DNA of 64,000 nucleotides from Methylophilus sp. Leaf416 (GCF_001424665.1 NZ_LMQS01000003.1:357189-421188), one strand, 5' to 3'; shown: positions 50,508 to 60,247, numbered from the stretch's first letter. Numbers and translations are program-made. Notes: generated by a model not told the origin, from the letters alone.

Positions 50508-51191
50508 ATGACCGCTCTGGATCCCCTTTACCGTAGGCGATGCATTCACATCTTGCTGATTGGCAGTGTGTCGTTTGCAGTGGCGATGATAAACAACGCA
50601 TTTGCTGACACTACACTTGAGGTCAAGCATTTAAGCGGTCAAATCCTACTCGACGATACCAGTGATACAGAGCTGGTCATCAGCAATGTCGACGATGAGG
50701 CAATGACGGTTGAATCAAATCCTGACGATCGACAAGTGTCTAAGAAGCTACGCTGGCAAACCGGTAGCATTCCTTACCAGAATGAAGTACAGGCTGTCGC
50801 ACAAGCCACTCAAATCGATCCGGCCCTCATACATGCAGTCATTGCCACCGAGTCTGGTTACAATCCGCAAGCACAATCCAGGAAAGGGGCTTACGGATTG
50901 ATGCAGGTGTTACCTTCCACTGCCCAATCGTTTTCAACCATCCCTGTCAAACAATGGTCAGTGCGCCAGCAAATCTTGTGGGGCTCGCGCTACCTGAAAA
51001 ATATGCTCGAATTGTTTGAGGGCGATATTTCGCTGGCACTTGCCGCTTACAATGCCGGGCCGAATGCGGTAAAAATGCGGCAAAATACCTTGCCACCATT
51101 TCGCGAAACCCGGCAGTATGTGCCTAAAGTATTAAGTTATTACCGCGCATTCAAAAGCCGGTTGCCGCACGAAACATTACCTTTGGAATAA
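50508..51191 (+). CDS. Lytic transglycosylase (SLT family), exported
   Basis: 227 residues from the ATG at 50508. There is an N-terminal signal or anchor (ILLIGSVSFAVAMINNAFA), a linker, and an SLT domain with the catalytic Glu in AVIATESGYNP, then GAYGLMQVLPSTA, WGSRYLKNML and ALAAYNAGPNAV. It cleaves peptidoglycan glycan strands and could open the wall for the secretion machine encoded convergently beside it (inference). Its stop lies 3 bases from that of the last pseudopilin gene on the other strand. Confidence 0.9.
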   Translation: MTALDPLYRRRCIHILLIGSVSFAVAMINNAFADTTLEVKHLSGQILLDDTSDTELVISNVDDEAMTVESNPDDRQVSKKLRWQTGSIPYQNEVQAVAQATQIDPALIHAVIATESGYNPQAQSRKGAYGLMQVLPSTAQSFSTIPVKQWSVRQQILWGSRYLKNMLELFEGDISLALAAYNAGPNAVKMRQNTLPPFRETRQYVPKVLSYYRAFKSRLPHETLPLE

Positions 51192-51194
51192 AAA

Positions 51195-51683
51195 TTAACG
51201 GTTAGCCCACGCCAGTTCAAGGTCTGCCAGTGTATTCGGCTCATAGATAAACTGCCACTCCCGGTAGTGCTTTGCACCATGAAAACCGGATTCAAACTCC
51301 TGGTAGCCTGCACTACGGATAGGTTGCAGCAATGACTGGCTGTGCACCCCTACGATGCGTCCGTTACGAAACACCGGCGTCATGCCTTGCCTGGCAAAAA
51401 AGGGATCGGTATACAGTTTGCGCAGATGCCTTTTGAGTACCGGGAAACGTTTGTCTTCGACCAGTTCATTCAAGGTCATTGGATACTGTTTGACCGGTTG
51501 CGGCGTGGATTCGTAATAACGCCCGATCGCCAGCCGATAGGCTTCACCAACTTCCAGTAATAAGGCTTCGTTGGCGCGCTGTGTCTGTTGCTGCCACATC
51601 ACCGCCGCACCTTGCATGCCAATAGCGGCAATCACTAGCGTGACCATCACGCCTATATATGAGAACCCTCGCTGCGGTCGCAT
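51195..51683 (-). CDS. Minor pseudopilin lacking Glu5
   Basis: 162 residues from the ATG at 51683. The class III cleavage site is in MRPQRG/FSYIGVMV: the mature helix begins Phe-Ser-Tyr-Ile-Gly, with Gly at position 5 where pilins carry Glu. The C-terminal part is globular, with YRLAIGRYYESTPQP and TLADLELAWANR. GspK-type tip pseudopilins also lack Glu5 but are about twice this length. It is last in the type II secretion cluster. Confidence 0.8.
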   Translation of the reverse strand: MRPQRGFSYIGVMVTLVIAAIGMQGAAVMWQQQTQRANEALLLEVGEAYRLAIGRYYESTPQPVKQYPMTLNELVEDKRFPVLKRHLRKLYTDPFFARQGMTPVFRNGRIVGVHSQSLLQPIRSAGYQEFESGFHGAKHYREWQFIYEPNTLADLELAWANR

Positions 51684-51700
51684 GAACAATGTATGCCAGG

Positions 51701-52078
51701 TTACCAATCCGTATACAGGCTGCCATCCGTGGCCTGCCCGGTGGCGCCGCTGTGCAAGGTATACACACCGCCCACCAGCGGCAACTCGGGTGCGGTAATC
51801 ACCCAAGTATCGTTGCTTTCGCTAATGGCATCCCATGGCAGCTTATCGAGATAATGCTTGTCTACCAGCTCCTGCAAGGTATCAGGGTATTGGCCCTGAT
51901 CAGAAAAAAATTCATCCAGCGCCTTGCGGGTAGTCACCAGCTGTTGCTTGAGCGCCTGCTCCTTGGCACGTTGCACTCCGGAAAAATAACGTGGCACTGC
52001 CAGCGACAACAATAACGCAAGAATCGACAACACCACCAGCAACTCTACTAATGTGAAACCGGCAATACGCTTGATCAT
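51701..52078 (-). CDS. GspG-like pseudopilin
   Basis: 125 residues from the ATG at 52078: MIKRIAG/FTLVELLVVLSIL prepilin signal with Glu5, then a major-pseudopilin-like helix (RAKEQALKQQLVTTRKALDEFF) and a short C-terminal region with GQYPDTLQELV and LDKLPWDAI. It is one of three pseudopilins downstream of the secretin. Confidence 0.85.
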   Translation of the reverse strand: MIKRIAGFTLVELLVVLSILALLLSLAVPRYFSGVQRAKEQALKQQLVTTRKALDEFFSDQGQYPDTLQELVDKHYLDKLPWDAISESNDTWVITAPELPLVGGVYTLHSGATGQATDGSLYTDW

Positions 52079-52085
52079 ACGATGT

Positions 52086-52610
52086 CTACCATTGCGCATA
52101 CGGCACTCCATTGATTCCGGTCTGGGTACTTAAGGAATACACATCATAAACATCCTGGCTGTAGCGCGGGGATTCAGGCGGGCTATCGTAACTGCGTAAT
52201 CCCCAGCCTACAGAAGGACTGGTGCCGGCAGTTTGCTGGAGTCTCAGCATAGGGTCTTGCGGCACCCGGCGCAGGAAGCGCAACACCTTGCGCTTAGGGT
52301 CTTTCATATCCTGCACGCCCTCCGCCAGTATCTGCAAATTAGGCGGGTAACCGGTGGCATCGGCATTTTTCTTGACGCGCCCGTCATCCGCCGCTTTTTT
52401 GTAGCCATCAATCGCACGCCGTATCTCGCGCAGACTTTCACGTAGCTGCTGCTCTTTTTGTCGCTGCAAAGTAAGCTGCACCATAGGCGTGGCGACACTG
52501 GCCATAATCGCAACAATCGTCAGCGAAACCATTAATTCAATCAGGGTGAATCCGTTGCCATGAGTCAGGCGCCGAGCCCGGCAAACCCTGGCTGTAGACT
52601 GACATCGCAT
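52086..52610 (-). CDS. GspG/H-like pseudopilin
   Basis: 174 residues; the prepilin site is HGNG/FTLIELMVSLTIV with Glu5, preceded by a 19-residue basic leader. The C-terminus has GRVKKNADATGYPPNLQIL, a Pro-rich stretch and YSLSTQTGINGVPYAQW. The start ATG overlaps the secretin stop (TAATG). Confidence 0.83.
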   Translation of the reverse strand: MRCQSTARVCRARRLTHGNGFTLIELMVSLTIVAIMASVATPMVQLTLQRQKEQQLRESLREIRRAIDGYKKAADDGRVKKNADATGYPPNLQILAEGVQDMKDPKRKVLRFLRRVPQDPMLRLQQTAGTSPSVGWGLRSYDSPPESPRYSQDVYDVYSLSTQTGINGVPYAQW

Positions 52611-54658
52611 TACGGAATGACCTTAGGCGATGGTAAGGTGGTGGGCGATTGTTCCTGCACGCCACTGCCATTCACATTGTTGGACATGCCCGGCACCGTG
52701 GGGGTAACGTTTGAAGAAGGAAACGTGCTGGCAGGCTCTGGTGGCGGCGGAAGCGCATCCGGTGATGGTATGCTGGCCTCAGGTGGCACCGGTGTATCAG
52801 GAGATTCAATCACCGGGGGGGCAATCGGCTCGTTCAGTTCACGCTGGCGCTGTAATTGCTGCTCACGTATCTGCTGGCCACGTGTCAATGCCGGTGTCAT
52901 CGGTGTGGTATTCAACAGCGGCTTATCAGAAATCACGGTTTCGGTACCACTCCAGTATTCGGAGAAAGTGGCTTCCGGCAGCGTAACATTGCTGATCACT
53001 TTAGGCGTGATTGCCAGCACAATTTCCGTTTTTTGTTTCTCGTCATTGTGACGGGAGAATAACCTGCCCAAAATCGGGATCTCGCCTAAAAATGGTACTT
53101 TGTCTGCATTCTTGCGTTCGGAATCCTGGATCAGGCCCGCCAGGATTTGCGTCTCCCCATGTTTCAGCCGCAGTATCGTGCTGGCATTGCGGGTGCCGAT
53201 GTTAAACACCCTGGAGTTATTGCTCAGGGTCACCGCTTCGCCTAATGAACTGACTTCCAGGTTGACTTTGATACTCACAAAATCGTCCAGCATGATACGT
53301 GGTTCCACTTCCAGCTTCAGCCCGACATCCACATACGAAACACTTTCGGAGGTGCCGACGTTAGCGGTGGTATTGGTGGTAATCACTGGCACTTTATTAC
53401 CGACCAGCACTTTGGCTTTTTCGTTGTTCTTGACGCGGATACGCGGATTGGACAGCAGGTTCAAATCCGTATCGGTGGTCTTGAACTGTATGCTGGGGTT
53501 AGGGCTGACGCCGATATTGGAGGACTTCAGATTCTTCAAGGCTTCCAGCGTTAACGGGCTATTCAATACTGTCAGTGAGCTAGGATAGATAATCCCCAGG
53601 TCTTGCAGCTTGCCACGTGTGATTTCCATCACTTCAATTTCCAGCATCACTTCCGGGTCGGCAATGTCCTGCGCCTTGATCATTTTTTCCGCCAGAGCCA
53701 GTACTTCCGGCCTGTCCCGCAATACCAGCATGTTCAGGCGCTCATCAACATAGACATCGCGGATTTTAAGGATGGTACGCAGCATGTCCGCACACTGTTT
53801 GGCACTGGTATTGGCAAAGTAAAAGTTACGGATCAGCAAATCCTGGTAATCCTTGTTCTTTTGCTGGGTGGCGGGATACACCAGCAGGCTGTTGGGTGAC
53901 AGAATTTTTTTCTGCAAGCCGTTACTGGTCAGCACCATATCAATGGCATCTTCAATCGGCATTTTTTTAAGAAAGACCGAAGCTTTCATTTCCGGCTTGA
54001 TATCTTTATCCAGGATAAAGTTGACGCCAGTGGCACGGGATAATGCCTCGAATACAACTTTTATATTGGCATCACGCAGTTCCAGCGTCACCGGTTTGCT
54101 TAAGCCGGTTTGCAGCTGCGGTAACGCCGCACGTGCATGGGTTTCCAGCGCAATCAACTGCCTTTCCAGTGCTAATGCCTGCTCGTTGGTCGGTTGTTCC
54201 AGCAGGATATCGCGTACCAGCTTCAGCGCTTCTTTGGGCTGATCAATCTTCTGTTTGGCCGCTTCCAGTTGCTTGCGCAATATAATCTCGCGCTCGCCCG
54301 CTCTCTCATAATCCAGCGCCTTGGGATGATTTGCATCCAGCGTCAGTATCCGCGCGTAAATCTGTTTTGCTTCAGCAACATTGCCTTTGGCATTGGCCGC
54401 TTCGGCTTCGAAAGAGAGGGCATTAATTGCCTGTTCCCGTTCGCGATACCAGCGATTGCGTAATTCCACATCACCTGGTTTTTCAGCCACCAGTTTAGCT
54501 AATTCATGTACTTTTCCCTCAGGCGTGGTGGCCGTGAGTTTAGTCGGGAACAAACCGCAGGCAGCCAGACCAAAGGCAATACACACCAGGAATAGCGTGG
54601 TCCGTAAACGGGTTGGCAGCGCGGTTAAGCGATGAGATTGAATATAAGAATGACTCAT
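52610..54658 (-). CDS. gspD: GspD/PilQ-type secretin lipoprotein
   Basis: 682 residues. Signal peptide and lipobox FGLAAC with Cys34; a TPR-like helical region (about 55-170, AEAKQIYARILTLDANHPKALDYE); an N0/N1-type domain (PVTLELRDANIKVVFEALSRATGVNFILDKDIK); and a secretin domain (VPVITTNTTANVGTSESVSYVDVGLKLEV, LKHGETQILAGLIQDSERK, VPFLGEIPILGRLFS). A Pro-rich C-terminal tail follows. It forms the outer-membrane channel. The TPR insertion is more like MSHA-type MshL/PilQ relatives than typical GspD. Confidence 0.9.
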   Translation of the reverse strand: MSHSYIQSHRLTALPTRLRTTLFLVCIAFGLAACGLFPTKLTATTPEGKVHELAKLVAEKPGDVELRNRWYREREQAINALSFEAEAANAKGNVAEAKQIYARILTLDANHPKALDYERAGEREIILRKQLEAAKQKIDQPKEALKLVRDILLEQPTNEQALALERQLIALETHARAALPQLQTGLSKPVTLELRDANIKVVFEALSRATGVNFILDKDIKPEMKASVFLKKMPIEDAIDMVLTSNGLQKKILSPNSLLVYPATQQKNKDYQDLLIRNFYFANTSAKQCADMLRTILKIRDVYVDERLNMLVLRDRPEVLALAEKMIKAQDIADPEVMLEIEVMEITRGKLQDLGIIYPSSLTVLNSPLTLEALKNLKSSNIGVSPNPSIQFKTTDTDLNLLSNPRIRVKNNEKAKVLVGNKVPVITTNTTANVGTSESVSYVDVGLKLEVEPRIMLDDFVSIKVNLEVSSLGEAVTLSNNSRVFNIGTRNASTILRLKHGETQILAGLIQDSERKNADKVPFLGEIPILGRLFSRHNDEKQKTEIVLAITPKVISNVTLPEATFSEYWSGTETVISDKPLLNTTPMTPALTRGQQIREQQLQRQRELNEPIAPPVIESPDTPVPPEASIPSPDALPPPPEPASTFPSSNVTPTVPGMSNNVNGSGVQEQSPTTLPSPKVIP

Positions 54659-54661
54659 GAA

Positions 54662-55315
54662 TTATTGTTCTAACGGAATATTGTCTTCAGTATCCGCCAC
54701 AGACTGGCGTTGCCCTGCTGCTGCGGTTTTTGCCTTGCTCAATACCACTGCCTGATTAAGCGGCAGATACGTAAAATAAACAGATTGCGCATCTTCACTA
54801 TCCAGCCGCCATTGCGCAGTCACCTGGCTCTTCAGCCTGGGCATCAATACTTTTTTTTGCTGCATTAAAATCACTGTGCTGCCTTCGGGCACATCCTGCA
54901 TGCTGCCTACGTAGGTGTAAGGTACTGGCGGGGCTTGCGGCGGTGGTGGCGGTTGTGGTTTGACTGGCGGTGGCAACCACTCATGCGCATCAAACAGGGC
55001 ATGACTGACCTTGGCCGGTAACTTTCTCGGCAGCACGACAGGGCTGGATCTCTCTGCTGCGGCAGGTTGCGCAGCCTGATCATGGGCGCTATTCGTTTGT
55101 AGTTCCGGCACTGTGACTGTAGCTGGCACGGCTGCTGCAGATGCCTGTTTTTTTGCAGGGGCAGGATGAGCCAAACTGCTGTCTGCAACGACAGTGTCAT
55201 CCACCGCATCCTGCTCCGCTGACCATTGCCAATACACCAACACAACTGTCAGCAGCAGGCTGATCCATAACAGCGGCCGCCGGGATGTTTGCGCGTTAGC
55301 CGCCTCAAGTCGCAT
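54662..55315 (-). CDS. GspC/PilP-like inner-membrane and periplasmic protein
   Basis: 217 residues from the ATG at 55315, preferred over 55321 because GGAGG sits 8 bases upstream. One N-terminal helix (LLWISLLLTVVLVYWQW) is followed by an Ala/Pro-rich linker, and then LFDAHEWLPPPVKP with a polyproline run and a beta-domain (YVGSMQDVPEGSTVILMQQKKVLM). This resembles the periplasmic clamp proteins that link platform and secretin (GspC/PilP). No exact family is claimed. Confidence 0.65.
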   Translation of the reverse strand: MRLEAANAQTSRRPLLWISLLLTVVLVYWQWSAEQDAVDDTVVADSSLAHPAPAKKQASAAAVPATVTVPELQTNSAHDQAAQPAAAERSSPVVLPRKLPAKVSHALFDAHEWLPPPVKPQPPPPPQAPPVPYTYVGSMQDVPEGSTVILMQQKKVLMPRLKSQVTAQWRLDSEDAQSVYFTYLPLNQAVVLSKAKTAAAGQRQSVADTEDNIPLEQ

Positions 55316-55937
55316 GCTCATGCCCTCCGCGGATAAACATGGAGAATGTCAGCGTCGTTTCAATCACCGGCTGCACCGTTTCGTTCTTGCGCAGTTCCAG
55401 CCCGGTCAGCGCCATGGTCGGGTAACGACGCAGCACTTCACTGATAAAACGGCGACAAGTGATATAGTCCGACTGGATGGTGAAACGCATATCAAATTGC
55501 TGTATCAGCTGCGGGCCGACAGCGGCCTGATGTGCCTGCCACTGATAATCGCCCACATTCAAAGGTATATGATGCTTTTGCGCCAGCGCGGCGACCTGCA
55601 ACATACGCGGTGATAACTCGCTACTGGCAGGCAACTGCTGCCACAGCTCCGACAGGGTGACGGGCTCACTTTCCACTTCAGGCGTTTTTGCTGCTGCTAC
55701 TTTTTTTGAAATGGGCGTCCCCGTTTCAACAGGAGTGGCGGACCGTAATTCCAGCTGCTCGACTTCTTGTTCCAGCGAAGCAAGTTGGGCCGTTTTTGCC
55801 GGTTGTTGCTGTAACAAATATAGCCAGACGACGATTAGCACGCTACTGGCTAACATGGGCACCCAGCCCAGGTACCAAGCGCTGCGTCTGGCAAACCAGA
55901 AGAGCCCTGTCATGGACGGCAAGCGAAAACCACTCAT
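55305..55937 (-). CDS. PilO/GspM-like platform protein
   Basis: 210 residues from the ATG at 55937, overlapping the upstream gene by ATGA. An N-terminal membrane helix (LGWVPMLASSVLIVVWLYLLQ), a coiled coil (TAQLASLEQEVEQLELRSA) and a ferredoxin-like C-terminal domain (FDMRFTIQSDYITCRRFISEVLRRYPTMAL) make up the PilO layout. Confidence 0.75.
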   Translation of the reverse strand: MSGFRLPSMTGLFWFARRSAWYLGWVPMLASSVLIVVWLYLLQQQPAKTAQLASLEQEVEQLELRSATPVETGTPISKKVAAAKTPEVESEPVTLSELWQQLPASSELSPRMLQVAALAQKHHIPLNVGDYQWQAHQAAVGPQLIQQFDMRFTIQSDYITCRRFISEVLRRYPTMALTGLELRKNETVQPVIETTLTFSMFIRGGHEHAT

Positions 55938-56563
55938 GGCTGCCACCCGCCCTGTATTTCAAAACTGACCGGACGTTGCGGATGTGTTTCAATCACCTGG
56001 TGTTTTTGCAGATGCACTTGCGTCAGCACTGCCTCTTCCTGCAAATGACCCACATATTTCAGCAAAGTGTTGTAGTCCTTGGCTTCGCCGGACAAGGTGA
56101 ATTGCCCACGTGCGGCATCGGGTAACAGCTGCAACAATGCAATGTCCTTGATCTGCCGGGATTCCAGCGCCTGCAATAAATCGAACCAGTGGATGTTTAA
56201 CTGCTGCGTAATAGTTTCTGCTTCTTTTTCCTGTGCCTGGGTCAGTGCGATGGCGGCTTTCTTTTGTGCCGCGGCATATGCATGCTGCTTTGCCTCTTCC
56301 GGTGTTCGTGCAGATTGTGCTTGAGCCACGATTGTTTTTTGTAATTGACTGGCTTCGTCATTCGCTTGTACCAATGCTCGTGACAACTCCGCTTTGTGTT
56401 GTTCCATAGCCAGCAGTTGTGCATTGACTTCATCATCTGCATGCCAGGCAGTCAATACTAGTAAAGCACTTACCACTAACAGCAATACACCCGGCCAACG
56501 CACCTTTCGCCAGGCAAATGCAGGCTGGGCAAACTCAAAATAGTAGTTCGGGTTAGGCCACAT
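55934..56563 (-). CDS. PilN/GspL-like platform protein
   Basis: 209 residues from the ATG at 56563. An N-terminal membrane helix (WPGVLLLVVSALLVLTAW) and a long coiled coil of Ala/Gln/Glu/Lys (from HKAELSRALVQANDE to ITQQLNIHW) are followed by a PilN-like fold (LLQALESRQIKDIALLQLL, GQFTLSGEAKDYNTLLKYV). It overlaps its neighbours by 11 and 4 bases. Confidence 0.75.
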   Translation of the reverse strand: MWPNPNYYFEFAQPAFAWRKVRWPGVLLLVVSALLVLTAWHADDEVNAQLLAMEQHKAELSRALVQANDEASQLQKTIVAQAQSARTPEEAKQHAYAAAQKKAAIALTQAQEKEAETITQQLNIHWFDLLQALESRQIKDIALLQLLPDAARGQFTLSGEAKDYNTLLKYVGHLQEEAVLTQVHLQKHQVIETHPQRPVSFEIQGGWQP

Positions 56564-57404
56564 GTGCGACCTCTTGCCACAGTGAGGTGATCGCATTGGC
56601 GGAATATATGTTTTTCCAGGTCAAGCGGCCTGCCAGGTGTTGCGACAGCCGGCGACCAACCGCAGCTACCGGCTCACATGCCGGTTCACTTAACCAGTAG
56701 CAGTCTGCGGCCTGCACGCCCATTAAAGTCCGCTCGCGCAGCAACCATGCAGCCATGCTATCTACTTCGGCCAGATCACTGACCAGGCTGGCAACATGGG
56801 TAACTTCGCCTTGCTGCAAATGCAATAATCGCAGCATATGCGGCTCTGCACTCACTACCGTACCCTCTGCTGGCAGGCGGGTATGCGCCCAGAGTGCGCA
56901 GGCATAGGGTTGCAACGACAATTGCAGATATTTGCGTGGCGACACCAGGTTTTTTGCAGCTATGTTTTGCAAGACTGGTGTAGTGGCGAGCAATGAAGCA
57001 TGGCTTTGCGGGACATCCTGCATACGCAACGGCCATTGCACCGCGGCCTCACCATAGGTTTTGAGCAACATGGCTCGTGCATATGCTTGCAACTCAGTAC
57101 CTGATAAAGCGGTGGCCTGGCCGGATTGTTGAATGGCAGGTAATAACATCAAATGCACATGCTGGTCTGCCAGGTAAATTTCGATACGCTGCCAGTCGGT
57201 GGCGGGTAGTTGCGCGATGACAGCAGTTATGGCTGCCTGCAAGGCGAGAGGCTCCGTACTATCCAGGGGTGCCTGGGCAACCACTCTGCGTGATTGAATA
57301 CCAGCCGGCCAGTGCTCGGCCAGCACGCTGTCAGCTGTCACCAGCATCCGCGTCATGCCACACCAACGTATTTGGCTGAGCATATCAGGCAATAAACGTG
57401 ACAC
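56553..57404 (-). CDS. PilM/GspL-like actin-fold cytoplasmic protein
   Basis: 283 residues from a GTG at 57404, supported by AGGAG 7 bases upstream. There is no membrane segment. It has the pattern of a divergent PilM/GspL cytoplasmic domain (SVLAEHWPAGIQSRRVVAQ, LSGTELQAYARAMLLKTYG, LQLSLQPYACALWAH). The start lies inside the end of gspE, overlapping by 20 bases. Confidence 0.6.
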   Translation of the reverse strand: MSRLLPDMLSQIRWCGMTRMLVTADSVLAEHWPAGIQSRRVVAQAPLDSTEPLALQAAITAVIAQLPATDWQRIEIYLADQHVHLMLLPAIQQSGQATALSGTELQAYARAMLLKTYGEAAVQWPLRMQDVPQSHASLLATTPVLQNIAAKNLVSPRKYLQLSLQPYACALWAHTRLPAEGTVVSAEPHMLRLLHLQQGEVTHVASLVSDLAEVDSMAAWLLRERTLMGVQAADCYWLSEPACEPVAAVGRRLSQHLAGRLTWKNIYSANAITSLWQEVAHVA

Positions 57405-59070
57405 GGTTAATCTCCTGCAAACTTGTCATGCCCGCACCCGCAGCACTGACTGCCGCTTCGCGTATGGTACGCATGCCATTTTTTGCAGCGGCTTCTTTGA
57501 GCTGACGGATAGGTTCGCGGGCAATGATCATCTCGCGTAACTCGTCATTCAGCACCAACACTTCCGCCACCGCTTTACGGCCTTTATAACCGGTACCGCG
57601 ACAATGTCCACAGCCTTTGGCATATTTAAAGGTCATACCGACGGCCTGTTCCGGCGTCAGGCCTGAGGCTTCCAGTAACTCTGCATCCGGCACAAACGGT
57701 TCAGCGCAATGCGGGCACAAGCTGCGCACCAAGCGCTGCGCAATAATGCCGTTGACGGCCGACACAAAGTGATACGGGTCAACGCCCATATGCATAAAGC
57801 GGCCTATCACATCCAGCACACTGTTGGCATGCACGGTGGAGAACACCAGGTGACCGGTGAGTGCCGCCTGCACCGCAATCTGTGCGGTCTCCGCATCGCG
57901 GATTTCACCAACCATGATTTTGTCAGGATCATGACGCAGGATAGAGCGCAGCCCGCGCGCAAACGTCAGGCCTTTCTTTTCATTCACGGGGATTTGCAAC
58001 ACACCAGGCAATTGGTATTCCACCGGGTCTTCGATGGTGACAATCTTGTCAAAGCCGGTATTCACTTCAGAAATGGCGGCATACAATGAAGTGGTTTTAC
58101 CGCTACCGGTAGGTCCGGTCACCAGCACCATGCCATATGGTTCGCTGGCCAGCTTCCTGAACCTGGCAATCACGTCGTCGTCAAACCCCAGCGCCTTCAG
58201 GCTTAAGCCCTGCGCCTGCTCGGTGAGTGCTTTGCGGTCCAATACCCTTAATACAGCATCTTCACCAAACGCACTCGGCATAATGGACACACGAAAGTCG
58301 ATCAGGCGGTTCATCGCATGTACTTTAAATCGGCCATCTTGCGGGATACGCCGTTCGGCAATATCCAGTTGCGCCATCACCTTGATCCGCGAAATAGCCT
58401 GTTCTGCACTATCCAGTCCCGGGCTATTGGCAATACTGGCCATCACGCCATCAATGCGGTATTTCACAGCCAGGCCCCCAGGATGCGACTCCAGGTGTAT
58501 ATCACTGGCGCCGGTTTTCAGTGCATCATATAAAGTGGAGTTGATCAATTTGATGATGGGGTTGGCATCTTCATGGATGGACTTGAGCGAAAGTTGCATC
58601 ACAACCTCCTCTTCGCCCTCCTTTGCCTGGTCTTCGTGCAGACCCATGCCATCCATGGCACGCATGGTTTCTTCCTCACCGGCCAGGTAAGCGCTAATAT
58701 CGAGCCGGTGTGCCAATCGCCATGTAAAGGACTGCTGCACGGCATGCTGCGCCCATAACGGCAATTGCTTGTCGAACGGGTCAGCAAATACCAGTATCAA
58801 TGCTTGGTTTTCATCATAAAAAGCCAGGCATTCTTTTTGTTGTGCCTGGTTATAGCTGATGACATCGAACGCGACCTGCCATTCACGCATTTCACGCATG
58901 CTGGCTACCGGGTAATGCAGCAGGCTACCCAATTCATTGACCAGCGCTTCGCTCTCCAATGACAGTAACTCTTCCAGCACTTCGATGACACGACGTTGCT
59001 GCTGTTGTGCCAGCATTTGTGCCTGCGCGAATACATCCGCTTGCATTGTGGTTGGTAAAAGCTGATTCAT
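57385..59070 (-). CDS. gspE: GspE/PilB-type secretion ATPase
   Basis: 561 residues: an N1E-like domain (VIEVLEELLSLESEALVNELG, HYPVASM) and a catalytic domain with Walker A GPTGSGKTT (about 320), an Asp box (VTIEDPVEYQLPG), Walker B-like VGEIRDAETAQIA and a His box (TGHLVFSTVHANS). A zinc-binding tetracysteine motif follows, CPHC...CGHC, near the end. It powers pseudopilus assembly. It overlaps gspF by 4 bases (ATGA). Confidence 0.95.
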   Translation of the reverse strand: MNQLLPTTMQADVFAQAQMLAQQQQRRVIEVLEELLSLESEALVNELGSLLHYPVASMREMREWQVAFDVISYNQAQQKECLAFYDENQALILVFADPFDKQLPLWAQHAVQQSFTWRLAHRLDISAYLAGEEETMRAMDGMGLHEDQAKEGEEEVVMQLSLKSIHEDANPIIKLINSTLYDALKTGASDIHLESHPGGLAVKYRIDGVMASIANSPGLDSAEQAISRIKVMAQLDIAERRIPQDGRFKVHAMNRLIDFRVSIMPSAFGEDAVLRVLDRKALTEQAQGLSLKALGFDDDVIARFRKLASEPYGMVLVTGPTGSGKTTSLYAAISEVNTGFDKIVTIEDPVEYQLPGVLQIPVNEKKGLTFARGLRSILRHDPDKIMVGEIRDAETAQIAVQAALTGHLVFSTVHANSVLDVIGRFMHMGVDPYHFVSAVNGIIAQRLVRSLCPHCAEPFVPDAELLEASGLTPEQAVGMTFKYAKGCGHCRGTGYKGRKAVAEVLVLNDELREMIIAREPIRQLKEAAAKNGMRTIREAAVSAAGAGMTSLQEINRVTFIA

Positions 59071-60242
59071 TGGATTTGCCCCGCCAGTTCAAAGATTGGC
59101 ATATACAGCAGAAGCACAACAACACCTATCACCAGGCCAATAAACAACATGAGCAAGGGCTCAAACAATTTGGTAAACCAGTCTATCCAGCGCGCCAGTT
59201 CTTCATCATAAAAACCGGCGATGCTATCCATCATTTGCGCCACATTACCGCCACGTTCCCCAACCAGCAGCATGCGTTCACCAATGGGTGTGGTCATGCC
59301 CGCAGTTTTGAATGCATTCGACAGCGGCTGCCCCTGGCTGATCATGGTTTGCGCCTGTTGCAGGCTGAGTGCCATGCTAATATCCAGCAAGCCGCCTAGC
59401 GAATCAATCGCCGTCATGATGGGCGTACCGCCCGCCAGTAACATACCCAAAGTACGGTAAAAGCGTGCTAATTGATAGAGCTGCAACTTGGCACCGACGG
59501 CCGGGATGCGCCAGATTGCCCGCACCATGGCCTGCCGCATGCTAGGTGTTTTAAATACCAGAATCAGCCCGATGATGCCACCGACCAATATGGCGAGCAT
59601 GGTTTCACCATGTTGTGAAATCAGGGTACCCCACTGCAACATCATTTGCGACATCCACGGTAAGTCCGCGCCTGTACCTTCATACACGCTGCTGAATTTC
59701 GGTACGACAAAACCCATTAAAAAGGCAATCACCAGACCACCGACGATAATCAGCAGCATGGGATAAATCGATGCGCTGATGATTTTCTTTTTAAGAAGTG
59801 AGACCTGGTTGTCGTACGCAATATAGCGAGATAAGGCATTGCCTAAATCACCGGTGCGCTCAGCCGCTTTGACGGTAGCAAAATAAAGCGGAGGGAATAC
59901 TTCCGGTTGGCGTTCGAGTGCGGCAGAGAATGATTTACCTTGCTGCAATGACTGCAAGATACCCTGCAATACGGCGCGGGTGTGATCCTGGCGTAATGAA
60001 AGTGCCTCAATCGCTTCGACCAGATTGAGCCCTGAGTGCAGCAAAGCCAATAACTCCTGACTGAACAAAGCCAGGGGGAAAGCTTCTTTTTTTAAGCGCG
60101 TCTTACCTGATTTATCCAATTGCAGGGAAACTGGCAGCAAGCCCTTAGACTTTAACTGCGCATAAGCATCCTGCTCATCGTCGGCCTGCAACTCGACCAT
60201 CGTCAATAGTGAGCCGTTCAACACTTTGGCTTGGTAGCGCAT
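59067..60242 (-). CDS. gspF: GspF/PilC-type inner-membrane platform protein
   Basis: 391 residues with two homologous T2SSF domains and three membrane helices (for example YPMLLIIVGGLVIAFLMGFVVPKF and PLLMLFIGLVIGVVVLLLYMPIFELAGQIQ at the C-terminus). Motifs include FSQELLALLHSGLNLVEAIEAL, RTGDLGNALSRYI and GERMLLVGERGGNVAQMMDSIAGFYDEE. It works with the ATPase below it in the order G-F-E. Confidence 0.95.
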   Translation of the reverse strand: MRYQAKVLNGSLLTMVELQADDEQDAYAQLKSKGLLPVSLQLDKSGKTRLKKEAFPLALFSQELLALLHSGLNLVEAIEALSLRQDHTRAVLQGILQSLQQGKSFSAALERQPEVFPPLYFATVKAAERTGDLGNALSRYIAYDNQVSLLKKKIISASIYPMLLIIVGGLVIAFLMGFVVPKFSSVYEGTGADLPWMSQMMLQWGTLISQHGETMLAILVGGIIGLILVFKTPSMRQAMVRAIWRIPAVGAKLQLYQLARFYRTLGMLLAGGTPIMTAIDSLGGLLDISMALSLQQAQTMISQGQPLSNAFKTAGMTTPIGERMLLVGERGGNVAQMMDSIAGFYDEELARWIDWFTKLFEPLLMLFIGLVIGVVVLLLYMPIFELAGQIQ

Positions 60243-60247
60243 GTCAA

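Noticed and set aside
50448..51191. Transglycosylase start at 50448
   Set aside because: That codon would lie at the expected transcription start just after TATAAT at 50441; the ATG at 50508 gives a normal leader and signal.
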